Below are positions 49,001 through 61,000 of a stretch of DNA of 64,000 bases, one piece after another. Both the position numbers and the translations under genes were made by a program. The stretch covers positions 682,001 to 746,000 of the forward strand of contig QEYB01001046.1 of the NCBI GenBank assembly GCA_017562135.1, in the 5' to 3' direction. The DNA comes from Dipylidium caninum (Eukaryota; Platyhelminthes; Cestoda; Cyclophyllidea; Dipylidiidae). A model generated the notes under the pieces. The model had not been told where the DNA came from. It searched no databases and saw nothing but the letters and a program-made list of their open reading frames with translations. The first letter of the stretch is position 1. The number at the start of each line of letters is the position of its first letter.

Positions 49001-52000
49001 CTCAGCGAAATTAGTGGTCCATTCCCTATGATAGTCACTCGTCTAACGCAGCAAGCAGCTGTCTGTCTCACTTCGTCCACAAATCCTTCAAGCGTAAAAA
49101 AAACACTCGATCTGTTCAAACCGTGCCTTGAACTTATTCTACCTGTTCCAACTCTGGTTGTTACGGCCCAACAGTATTTGGCGAAGACCCTCGATTATTT
49201 CACCAACACCGACAACACCATGGCCGCCCACACATAGAGAAAAGTAACTTGAGCTGTGTGCCTAAATGAAATCACACCGATGGGTCAGTCGAAGCGCCTC
49301 CTTGAGGGTAGTGAGTCGCTAAACAGCGGTAATACAAGATGCAAAGACACCCCACAATTGACTGAGTAACAGCAACTGGCTGGTCGGATATGTTAAACTT
49401 TCCAGATGAAGGAAGAATAGAGTGACCCTTGAGTGTACCCCAAATTTCGTGCTAGCAGCCTCGAATGTCGAGTTTATCGCGCTAGATTCAGTGGCCATGT
49501 ACATAATCCCATGGAAAGGAGGGTTTGGAGTGGACAACCTTTTGAACTTCTTGTGCATAACTCTTCTGCACTGTTTCCACACGTGCTCGGAGTTTGCTGC
49601 CACTAGTTTGAGGTCCATCTTTAACGGTTGTCGCAGAAGATGGAGCACTATCACTAACAACAGCACAGTGAAGACGGTGTTGCGTGATGAACGGAGTCTT
49701 CACCGGGGTCGACGGCCTCGCCACCTTGGAACTAACATTGTCCAAATGAATCCGTCGTTTCTGAAAACCCAAAATATTCACAATTCCGATGTAGTTGACA
49801 GCATTAAAATTTCATCAGTCCCCTAATGTAGAATGTTTAACCTTCGTAGCCAAATGCTAGTGGAGAGGCAAGCATTCTGTCTGATGGACTTTGTAAACTT
49901 CATGGGAGAACCAAAAAGAACATTCAAGGTCCTCAACAGTGACAATGACTTGCTGAGCGAAAGGGCCTCAGTCACATTCGAAAAGCGTCAGGATGGCTAA
50001 TCAGTAAATGGGAAATTTCACCCTAAGCTACTGCATCTGGATGGCGATGCCCTCTGGGAACACACAAGTAAAGTGTGCCATCCCGTACCATGCAGTACCA
50101 TCGTGGTGTCCACTGTGCTAGGACCTTTATCTAAATTGTAGTCAAGTTCCTCGGCATCCAGTCTCCATTTACTATGACCCCGTATTGGCCTCATAACTTG
50201 AAAATTTGGCTATAAATTGTGACATAAGAAAATTGAGGTACGGGATCTAAGAGTGCATTTAATTGGCTACTCGGAGATATCTCCTCTGCGGTACCTCGCC
50301 TGCCCTACCTCAATTTCCTTTATTTGAACCAAAATCTCCTCGAAAACGACCGCAGGAGTGTGAATCATTTCCATTCGTAGAGATGTCGTCATGGGATATT
50401 TTTCTTTGACTGGTGCCTCCGTTTGATCCACACGTTCATTCCACCATTGGGATAAAGTCACCTCCAAGTAGGCTTCACCACTTTCAATTGCAGTTAGGAG
50501 TTCCTCCCAGTCTTCAACTTTTTTGCGAAGATTCGCCTGAAATTCAATTGGATAGTCCAGAGGAAGTAACAATGACCGCGGGGGCCAGTAAAGCGGAACC
50601 CTGGGGATCCAGACGGCAGAAGATGAAGAGGGTGCAAGAAAAAAATGAGACTATTAGGAAGGATTGTAACCACGTCTCCAGTCCGTTCCCAAGGTCATTA
50701 CTTAGGATCGGTGATCATCATTGGGTGGTGCAAGAGCACAATAACGCAAAAAACGAAGGCAGAGGAGGGAGAATGAGGAGACAGCGTCTTATTTTGCAAT
50801 TTTTTCAACAGAGCAGATTCACCCACGGATGAATGTCCTCTTAGTCTAGTAAGAAGGGAGAACGATATTTGCCCTCAACCGCCTGGTACTTTCTCCTTTT
50901 TGTGAAGATCTTTTTCCACCAACAGTTCTAATATCATGTTTGGTGAGCCTTTAAGCCGTCAGAGTGAACGCTCTCAAGAAAAAACTCCACCTGTTCTCGT
51001 TGATGAAAGACATTTTAGACCGACTATCTTTCAGCGTTTATCCTGTTCAACAGCTCAAGGGCACGCTTTTATAGATGGTTGGTTCCAAAAATGAACCCAA
51101 TTCTATTTTTGAAGCTTATGAGAACCGAAGGAAGTACAAGAATAAAAATGAATGCCGAATTTTGAAATATCACGAGTAATTTTGTAAGGCTCATGATACG
51201 ATTAAAACGAAATGGCATAATGAGTAAGAGTAAAAAAAAACATGGTTCCCGAAGGAATGGGAATTTGACTAACCGTAATGGAGTCTGTAGTCTGCACAAG
51301 GCCTTCCGCCTCGCACTTCATGGCCTCCAGTTGGGTTATTAAGGGCTTCACTCCACACCACTCCACACTCCTCTCTGACGCGGCCTCCGTCCCCTCCTCC
51401 TGCTCCGTCCTCTTCTTTCTTCTAACTCTCTTCGAAGCCTCAATACCGCGACTTTCGGCGATCAGAGGATAGAGCTGGGCACTTACGAAGTGGGACACCT
51501 CATTGATTAAAGTCTCGCAGCTGTGAATCAGGAATTTTGTAGCCTTTGGTCCGTCGGGGCAGGCGTTGTTAAGAGCAGTGAGCCGCACAGAGGCTGCCAA
51601 CAGCCATTGATTTGCCGCGTTGACCTTGTTGGAGAAGGCAAACAGGCCGTCCCAAATCTTCTGTAGACGAGTCCCGTGGTTCTAAACAGTGAAATTTGGG
51701 CGATGAAGTTCCCCATAATAATAATGAAAACTCACACCAAACCAAATTACTGTTCTGGGGACTCGACACGAAACAATCACCGTAACCATTAGCTCGTATC
51801 ACCCAATGAATCGCAATGGTGAGTTATTGCAATTAAGCCTAAATTCAGAATTCGAAATTCTCTAATGTGACAAATCAACATGCTAACTAGGATAATACAC
51901 GTACACTTTTGCGCGCAGGACGAAAATCAAGGACTGTGCCTCACCCAAACAGCGGAATTTAGGGCAAACATCAGCTAAGCGTGGAGACCCCTCGAACCCC

Positions 52001-55000
52001 GAGCCACCTATCATGCCCTTAAGCTTTTGGAGTGGAGTGGAATTTGATGCCTTCTACACAGGCAATCACCACCACGCAGTTCACATAAGAGTTCAGTACA
52101 GTAGTCCGCATTCGTTCTACGTTAATCAATGACTTAATATGGTACACTTTGGGCGGCTCTGTGGTCCGAACAGGAAACTAACGTTTTTAACTGGGCTTTC
52201 AAGCCCGTTATAGAGGAATCGGGCCTGATGCTGACCGTTCCGACCACCTTCTGAATGCTACACTCAAAGATGCTTCCGTTGAGACCAATAAACTGACATG
52301 CTAAGAGCTCAAAAGCCCATTTTTTGGCTTGAGAGTAAAACATTTGAACTATAGACTAAAAGTGATTAGGAGACGATAATTGAATTTGTTTTAGTATTAC
52401 TTGAACATCCGAAGCCAACGTCTCCATGCGTGATAACGCTTCCGTAGATTGACGGTAAAGCAGAGGATCCAACACTTCGGAGCCCTCACTTTTCAGTAGT
52501 CGTCTAAGTTCGTTAAACTCAGGTCTCTTAGAAACCAGCAGCGTCTTTAACTCCTACTTGAGAAAGAGGCGGAATGAAGTAACAACGATAGAGTAGAGAA
52601 GACGTAGTATAAAAAAGGGCCCACCTGCAATTTATCAATGACCTCTCGTTCTTTCTTCAGCATATCATCAGAATTCGAGGCAGAGAAGCTCTTTTCCGCC
52701 TTCAGGACATGCTTCAAGGATGAGGTCATTTCTTCCAACTCTTCTGACAATCTCTTCGTCAAAGAAGACCATTTTTTCCAGGTCTCCAACCGAGACTCGA
52801 TGAGAGTCAATGCCTGTTTCAGTCGACTAATTGAGTCCTCGAGAAATGTGAATATCTCTGTGACCTGCCGGCTATAAACATCCCTCACAGATGCGGGAAC
52901 AGATGCCTTCACACGCTCCGAGAGACTCAGCAAATTGGCCAGATCGGGGGAGGTTTTTATGTCTGTTACCTCAGTCAAAACTTTCTGTTAAGTTAAAAAT
53001 AAAAAATAACAACTACATTATTCAAGGTTGTGAGATTTGCACAATAAGGTCGAAGTTGGGCCCAAATTCCATGCATTTAGATGAAAGCAAGTAGATCCGA
53101 CTCGGGATCTTAGCTACTGTCATAAAGTACTTGCAAAGCCTAAATTATAATTCTGGACGTTGAGTTCTAAGAGTATCCTGGATAAGCGCAAGGGTCTATT
53201 CGATTTGGAGATTGGTTACTCGGAAAGGGGGGAGACGCACTCTACTCATAATTTGCTTCGAGGCTAGTTCCACGTGATTGATGGATCGGTTTTCCATCCA
53301 ACATTCTTCAAGAAGGGATTTGGAATCTTCAACTTTGGACGTAATTTGTAACAGCAAGCTTTCAAATCGCTCATGTTCCCTAATTTCGCCGTTGAGGAGG
53401 TCGATCTGGGTCTGAAAGCGAGCAGAAAGTGAGATAATGTAGGCGGAGGGGGGAAATGGGGGAGGAGGGAGAGGGTGAAAGAGTGACATACTTGGACTGC
53501 GTTCACAATGGCAAAGTAACGGTTGGCGAGTTGTTTAGCTCTTTCAGCAATTTGGAACTGAGGTACTCGAAGACTGAAGCGCTCTGTGTCATTCACGTGC
53601 CATTCGATACTCGCAAGCTTTTCATTGAGGTTGGCTTGGTTCGCCTACAAAATCAAGAAGAACACCACGTAGGAGGGTGGACTGAGGAAGTGACAGCCAT
53701 TGCCGAGAGCTGGAAGGTCAAATCGAAACGGCACTTGGGTGTTAAAGCAAATTACTCAGATTTACGAAGTGTTTTACGCGCCTGCATGTCTGCAAGAATT
53801 CGCTTCCTCTCATCAATTGACATTTCTGAGCTGGTTGTTTGCCCCGCACACATCCGCTCCATATCCGTCAACCAATCGCTCAACTCCTCCTCCCTTTTCG
53901 CCAACAACCTCCAGGCATCAATAACACTGGCCAGCAGTTCAGTCGATTTCCTCGCCAACTGTTCCAATTTCGTCTGTTCTGCTCTCAAGGCTTCATTGTG
54001 TTCAGCCATTACTTCGATCAGGAATGAATCATGTTGTTCCATTGTACTGCAAACTAATCTGTCTGATGACTCAACCATCGTGTCAAACAACTGACGTCCG
54101 TCAATGACCACTTCGTCGTAGATACCTTGTAGGACGGTGAGACGCCGTTCGGCATCGTATGCGGAGAGAATAGCTCCAAGAATGGCGTCGGGACCATTGT
54201 CGAGTTGATATGCACTCTCTGAGACGAAGGCATTTTTATAAGTAATTTGAACATATCTCTCGAGCGTCAACTTCTGGCGAATGGACACCAGCTCGCTGGC
54301 TTCCCTGTAGGCGTTAAAGTTCTTAACTCTTGCCTCCACCTCATGCATACACTGGATGAGCCTAGCTTTGAAAGCGTTGAAACGGGAGGTTAATAGCGAG
54401 TCATCGTCAACAATCTCCTTGTTTATACACTCATATTGTAAGGATGAAAGCTCAGACAAACCGTGGACAGCAGCCTTTTCGTACAAATCCACAACTGTGA
54501 TGAAGGAAGCACTTTTAGAATCCATTTGATGTGTTGGGTGGATGGAAGAAATAATTGCTTGAAGCCTTTGTTCAGCGGTCTCAAGCCAGGAAGACAAAGA
54601 ATCAATGGTTAACTGTTTGGCTCGCTGTTTTGCCACCTGCTTTTCAACACTTTCAATCTTCTGACATATGACATTCTTGAGAGTTTCATAATTATCCAGA
54701 TGATCCTGCGCCAAAGAAGGAGTGGTGGCCTCAGATTTCAGGACGTCTGATTGCACTGTGAGAGCCAACTGACAACACGCCTCGAGATGTATATCGCCCA
54801 TATCCAATGCCTTTGCCACCTTCTTCATATTCGTCAACGCCTCAGCAGAGCTTTCACCCTGACTTGCGTGGCCGAATTTGCCCCGGACCTCCTTCTCCCA
54901 AAGCGCATACGCGTCGCGCGCCTCTTGGAGTCTTTCTATGTTCTTCAAAATCATAGATCTCGCCTCCATCTGCCTCTTCACTTCGACAGTCAACCCTACA

Positions 55001-58000
55001 AAACGACGAGAAAGCGCTCCAGCCTTTTGTGCAGCAAAGCGTGTTACTTCTGAGGAGCTCCATTCTTCCAATAGTCGACTTGAACGAGAAAGTAGGAGGT
55101 CTAGTTGACCCTGCTTCTCACCAATCTGTCCCGCTAGTTCGTGACTCTGAGCCAGTTGGGAGAGAACGTGGCTGGAGCGGATGGTTAAATAACTTGAGGG
55201 TGTGGACCATAGTTGCATTTCCTTTGCGACGTCATCTATGCCCTCTTTGACCACCTTATTTTCGACAGATGAAACCCAATTGTGGAGACGTGTAAACAAT
55301 TCATCATAGCTCGTGAGCGAAAGCAGGAGGGACGAAATCTCGTCCTTGCGTTTCGAGGCTTCCGTCAGCAATGACTGGAAACATGATCGCAAATCAGCAA
55401 GAAGGCTCTCTTGGCTATGGCAATTTGAAGATCCATGCTGCATAAATGGCATGTTGATGGACGTAGCGATGTGGAGAAGATGTTTGGCGCTGGAGAAACA
55501 TTCAGATAAAATCTTCTCTCCCCTCGAATGGAGATCCACACAGAAACGGTGGAGGGCGTTAGCCCGATTTGCCAGTCCATCTGTCAATCCGTGTACGTCG
55601 TGAGAAGGCGAAATGGCTATTTCTCGATCCAACGTTGTGAAAGCGTCCTTTTGACTTTTCAACCATGAATTCATTTCTTCAGTTAATTTATGGAAAGCTC
55701 TACTGCTCTTCACCAGTTTGTCGAGCTCAATCGAAATAACCTCAGCTTGGTCTCGCAGGCTGGTATATCGCTTCGTCAGGTCGGACATATCGGTTGCCAC
55801 GTTATTAACCTCCGACTGATCAAAGTTACAAGTATTGAGCTGATTCTTCACTTCCTGAATGCGTTCATTTAATGGATCCAGTTGGGCTGATCTCACTTGG
55901 TCCAATTGTCTCTGAAATTCTTTTACCTTTCGCCGTCGCTCTTCAATTTCATGAATTGTAGAAGGAGCTGGAAATGCAACAAAAGGCTGCGCACAAAGAT
56001 CAGCAAATTGAGTTTCATATGTAGCAAGCAGCACGTAACAACAAAGCGACATCTTTACGCAAATCCTCTCCAGCCAATACTGTTCTATTCAGGTCACTCA
56101 TCCTTTCGGAAATTACGTTCAACAGACTGTTGTACCGATCGGTAGCACGGTGGAGAACTGCTAAATTGGACCGATGTGATCTCAACGCACGGCCACTGGA
56201 CATAGTTGCGGCCAGCAATCGACTTCCGTCCCTCCTCAAAGTCTCCTCAAGACTGCGTAGCCCGCTGATGCGATCCGCAATTGTCTCCGTTGCAACGATC
56301 GCCTCAAGACTCGATTCACGAGCAGTAAGCCATTGCTGAAAGCTTTTCAAATGTTCAAGAAAGTCCTCCCACGAAGAAATCTCCTCCGTCATCTCCTTAT
56401 CCAACTTTTCTGATTGTCGTTCAGCCTCCTCAAGAAGGGCTTTCTGCCCCCCCATACGAGTTACCAGCATTCCCACAGGCTGTCCCCGGTGAGACGAGTA
56501 TGACTTGAGTGAATCAGCAAAATTCGAGAATAGGAGACTGGCTCTTCGGATGTATTCTGCGGTGCTGCTTTCCAAGTCGGCCTTAGCCGACTTCACCATC
56601 ACCAAGTATGTGTTAAGTTGGAAAATAGTCTTGTCTTCAGACCCTAGATTAGTTAAGCTAGGAGTTTGCTTGGTGTAGGTGGTAATTTGCGATAACTGTG
56701 TGGCGTATTCGGAGTGAAGAGTGGATAATTGTCGTTGTAAGTCATCCATTAGTGTCAATTCATGCACTTCACTTCGTATAGTGTTTTTCAGATCTTCCAC
56801 TCGTTGTCGAAGGACGCTAAATTCATTGAGAAGCAAGTCGCACAGATGCGAGTAATTTGTCCACTCTTGATCATGCGTAGGGAGTTGCAGCTGAATCTTT
56901 TTAACCTGTAAGCATGGTGGAGCATCTTCACTCAAACGTCTTGACAATGCGTCTAAACTAGTCAATGTCGTCTCTGAAATAGGCGAGAAGTCGTCGGAAA
57001 AGCGTCGAGAGTCAGCCTCAATAAGAACAAAGGTCTCCACACAAGATCCCAGTTCCTCAACAAACTTGGTCATCTGGATATTCGCCTCAACGACGAAAGC
57101 CTCACAAGTCCTGTTGACCTTTTGAGTCTGTTCTATTTGCTTTAAAAGTTCACAAAGGCGAAAGTCCAAATTGTTCTTCAAGACAAGAGATCCTTCATCA
57201 TCGAGCATATTTTGACTGATCAATTCACGAATGTCCTTCTCTCTATCAGCTACTTCCTCCTGAAAAGTGAGCAGAAGCTTGCAGTGGTTCGTAGCAGCTT
57301 CCTTTTGCTGATTCAAGTACTCCTGTAAGGCACTCGAAAACTTGACAAAATTAAAAGTCATCTCGGAGTTGGGTGTTGTGGAGAGAGAGGGGGCTTTCGG
57401 TGAGGACAAGTTGGCATCTAGACATTGGGAAGTTCTTAACTTAAGAAGCCTATTCTCCGCTTCAGAAAGGGCAACGCTGTAGTTAACCAAATTAGCTTTC
57501 AACTTGGCATCAGAGTCAATTTTATCTTTCAGTCGCTTAATCAAGGACCATCCCAGTTGTTGAGCTGAAGCAAACTGAGTTTGGTGGCCCGTCAAGATCC
57601 CTTGCAATTCAAGGACAGTCGAATTGCTTGTGTAGGATGCTAGAGAAGAGAGCTTTCCTTTCGCCGACTTTAGGGTTTCTGCAAATGTGTTATGAGCATC
57701 CACACACAACTCACACCTTCTGATTAATTCATTCACAGCAATCAGGGAGGTGCAGAATGCTTCCTCGGCGCTAAGAGATTCTAACTGCTGCGTGAAAACA
57801 TTAATTTCGCCTTCAATGGCTTCAAGTTCACCGGAAAACTCATTGAAGCTAGACAATGCTCGTTCCCAGGCAGCAAGAACCTGTTGTAAGGTTTTGGTAA
57901 GACTTTTCATTTTGTTTGATTTTTGAGAAATCGTAGAGATTACACTCAAATCCTCGATACTCTGGGTCTTTGCCAGGGTGGATTTGAATTGCATGTGGTA

Positions 58001-61000
58001 TTCAACAAGCTGTGAAAACTTATTGGCAAGGGTAAGGACTTCTAGACAGAAACCCGATGCAGTGGAATCCGCATTCCTCGTTCCGTTGAGTAAGTCAAAC
58101 CCCAACGATAGCATGTCCACCTTGGCTTGGAAGCCCAGAGGATTTTCACAGAACGGTGCTTCACAGTTAGCAAGAGCGTCCCAGACGCGCTGATAGGATG
58201 ACTCGAAATCAAGCGCTGCGGTGTCCACTGTTTCCCAAGCTGCCAGAAGGGAGGCATATTGGCCGTGTGTAGTTACGATTGTGTCATGGAGATGGGAGAA
58301 GTCCACTATGTGGTCATTCGTATTGGCTAGTAAAGATGGGGCGAGATCTGGAGGGGACGTAGCCAGGCAATCCATGCACGCCTCCTTCAGATCAGCACAC
58401 CTCTTGCCCCCTTCTTCACTGACCGTTTCGATGTTCTAATAGAATAAAAACAGATATGAGAATATGTTTCTGAAAAGATTATACAATACTTTTCACTCGG
58501 TGATGCGTGAAGGTCAGGGAACAGGTAATTTGGTGCACAGCGCTGCCAACCACGACTTTCAGGCTACCTGAATAAAACCTCTTCCTCAGGAACTGGGTCG
58601 ACTGGTACGTAGTACATGGACATTGGGTCATCTAATTGTCCAGGCACTTTGGGGTGAGCACTTGATGCTACCCACATCGAAAGGCATTTCATCGGCCACG
58701 ACGACATTTGGGAGGGAAAAGTACGGCGCGCTCTAGACTCCTTGTTAATAGCCGTGGCACTTGCAGTGGATTACAAACGTAACAGGCAACTTGACTAATC
58801 ACTGAGTTCACGATAACTGTAAGTTATGTGGTAGCGAAAGGATTGCCAGCTGAACGCAAGCGGACGATTCGAGCACACACCCATTTGCAAGTGCACCTTC
58901 AAACGCAGTGGAAAGCTTCTCTGAATATTTCAAAAGTCGGTTGATTCTACTCTTTTTATTCTCCATGGTTGTTCAGACTACAATCACCATGGAAGGTGGA
59001 ATAGCCGGCTGATCCCAAATGCCTCAATGAGAGAAAAAGGAGAACGACAGGATTTGGTCTGTGCACTGTACTTATTCAGTACGGAAGATGCGGTGTGCCA
59101 TATGCGTTGAAGCAACCTTCCGACTGTCACAGATGATACAGATGATGAGCTGAGCCCGTGCGGCTGAACTATGGCATGTCAATGCCACCGACCAAGCTGA
59201 ATGCACCGCGCATGACATGGATGTGGTGGCAAACTATAGTTCACACTTTTAAATAGCACATTTTTATATGGCCCTCAAAATAAAGGTCTGTTTTGAATAA
59301 ATTTAGAATTTATGAGGCGTCCAATTACACCCCATGACGATTAAATGTGTAGTAGACAAAAAAATTTATAAAAGAAACGTTTGGTGGCACTAATTTGTGG
59401 CTCCCAATGTAGCTCCAAAAGAAAGAAATGTGGCAAAGTGTAAGGATTACATTCGTGGGGTCAAGTGCCTGAGAGATCCCTTTTTCACAGTCTATTCTCC
59501 AAAACGGCATGCCATAACAAACACAAAAGTGGCACCACAGACAACAAATAACAAAGTGATAAAACTTACCAAAAGTCTCTTTTACAAAAACGACAGAAAA
59601 GCGAGTTATTTTTATGGACATAAATGGTTACTTTTTGGCTAAAAAGGCTCATTCGAAAGCCGTGAACTGGTGCATCCGGAAGACAAGTCCTTTTTAGGAA
59701 GAAAAATTTGAATGGTCTAGGGTAAAAGTTAAGAGGAGTCTTGCACATATGCAGTAATTTTCAGTGCTAGGACTTGTAGTAACCGTTTCAACCAGTCCGG
59801 TATGAGCCCTGATTCAACAACTGAAGCCATGGGCGGACCTTCGTATCCCCAACGGGCTTGGAATTAAGGGAAACGAAGAGCTACACGCGGTCGCGGTATT
59901 AGTTTGATAAAACTCTGTCGGTGCTACCAAAAAAGAATACAATCTACTTCTCCCTTCCACTGAGGCACTGAAAGTGGAAGCTGTAATAATATGCGGGGTA
60001 AGAACGCTGCACGAGTATTTCTTCCCAGTAAACCGTCTCCTGACACGATATTGGATGCGGTCACATAGGAAATTGAGAGGCTACACAACCACGAATACGG
60101 GAAGCTAAGATTTCGAAGGTGGTCCACAAAAGTATGACAATTAAAAATAGCAGAATGAACGAGGTCCTTTCGCATACCTGCAGAATGGGAGAAGTTTAAG
60201 TCGAAAGGGATGAATAGTTTTTACGCTGTGACAGAAGGGTAGTTCGCTAAGGAAACCGCAAACTTTTCATTGTCAATAAAAACTCAGTCGGATACACTCT
60301 GAGAACAGGAATTGCTATACCGGAGTCTCCAACTTGGAAAAGCATAATTTAAGAATTACGGAAATCAAGATTGCCTTCAATTTCTGAATGACAGTCGATT
60401 CATTATGAGGCCTCAGACTCATCAGTTAGGTTTTGGAATAAACCTCGTTGGGAGCCTAACCGTGGTTCATCAGCCGTACGTGACATGTGAAATTCTGCCC
60501 TCCTGTCAGCTAAAAATCTATGTTTATTGACAAGGATGACGTGAGGCACGGCGATGGGAGAGTCGGCAAAAGAGGCTGAGCAGAAACAGAAAGGCTCACA
60601 TTCCAGTAGCATTAACTTACATTCAGCCATTCCAACCTGGTGATTAGTGCGTACCGGTCGCCGGAGAAGTCAGACGCACGCAGTAGAGACTGTTTAAGCT
60701 CCTCACGCCACATTCGGAAGGAATTTAACACAGCTAGCAGATTCTGATGGAGAGACAGGATTCGCTTAGACTCCTCCGATAGAACGCCAGCTCGTGATCT
60801 TACATCCGTGTACATTTTCAGTAGTCTATTGGTTTCGGACGTCATCTCCTCGATCTTCTTAATATTCATTGCACCGATCTCTTGAAATCGGTCTTGTATT
60901 ATGTCAAAGTCACGATTCTTAACCTACAACCGTTTGCATTATTTATAGGTCGGCGAGGATAGCTCACATTTAACTGGTTGAGGAGAGTAGAAGCATCCGA

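Noticed and set aside
51953..52060. Minus-strand frame LQKLKGMIGGSGFEGSPRL with acceptor and GTGAGG donor, possible nesprin exon.
   Set aside because: It starts in phase 0 but ends in phase 1, while the next exon needs phase 0, and it has no spectrin pattern.
53456..54094. 212-residue + strand frame.
   Set aside because: It is antisense to the large spectrin exons, and the minus strand has the longer frame, splice sites and spectrin pattern.
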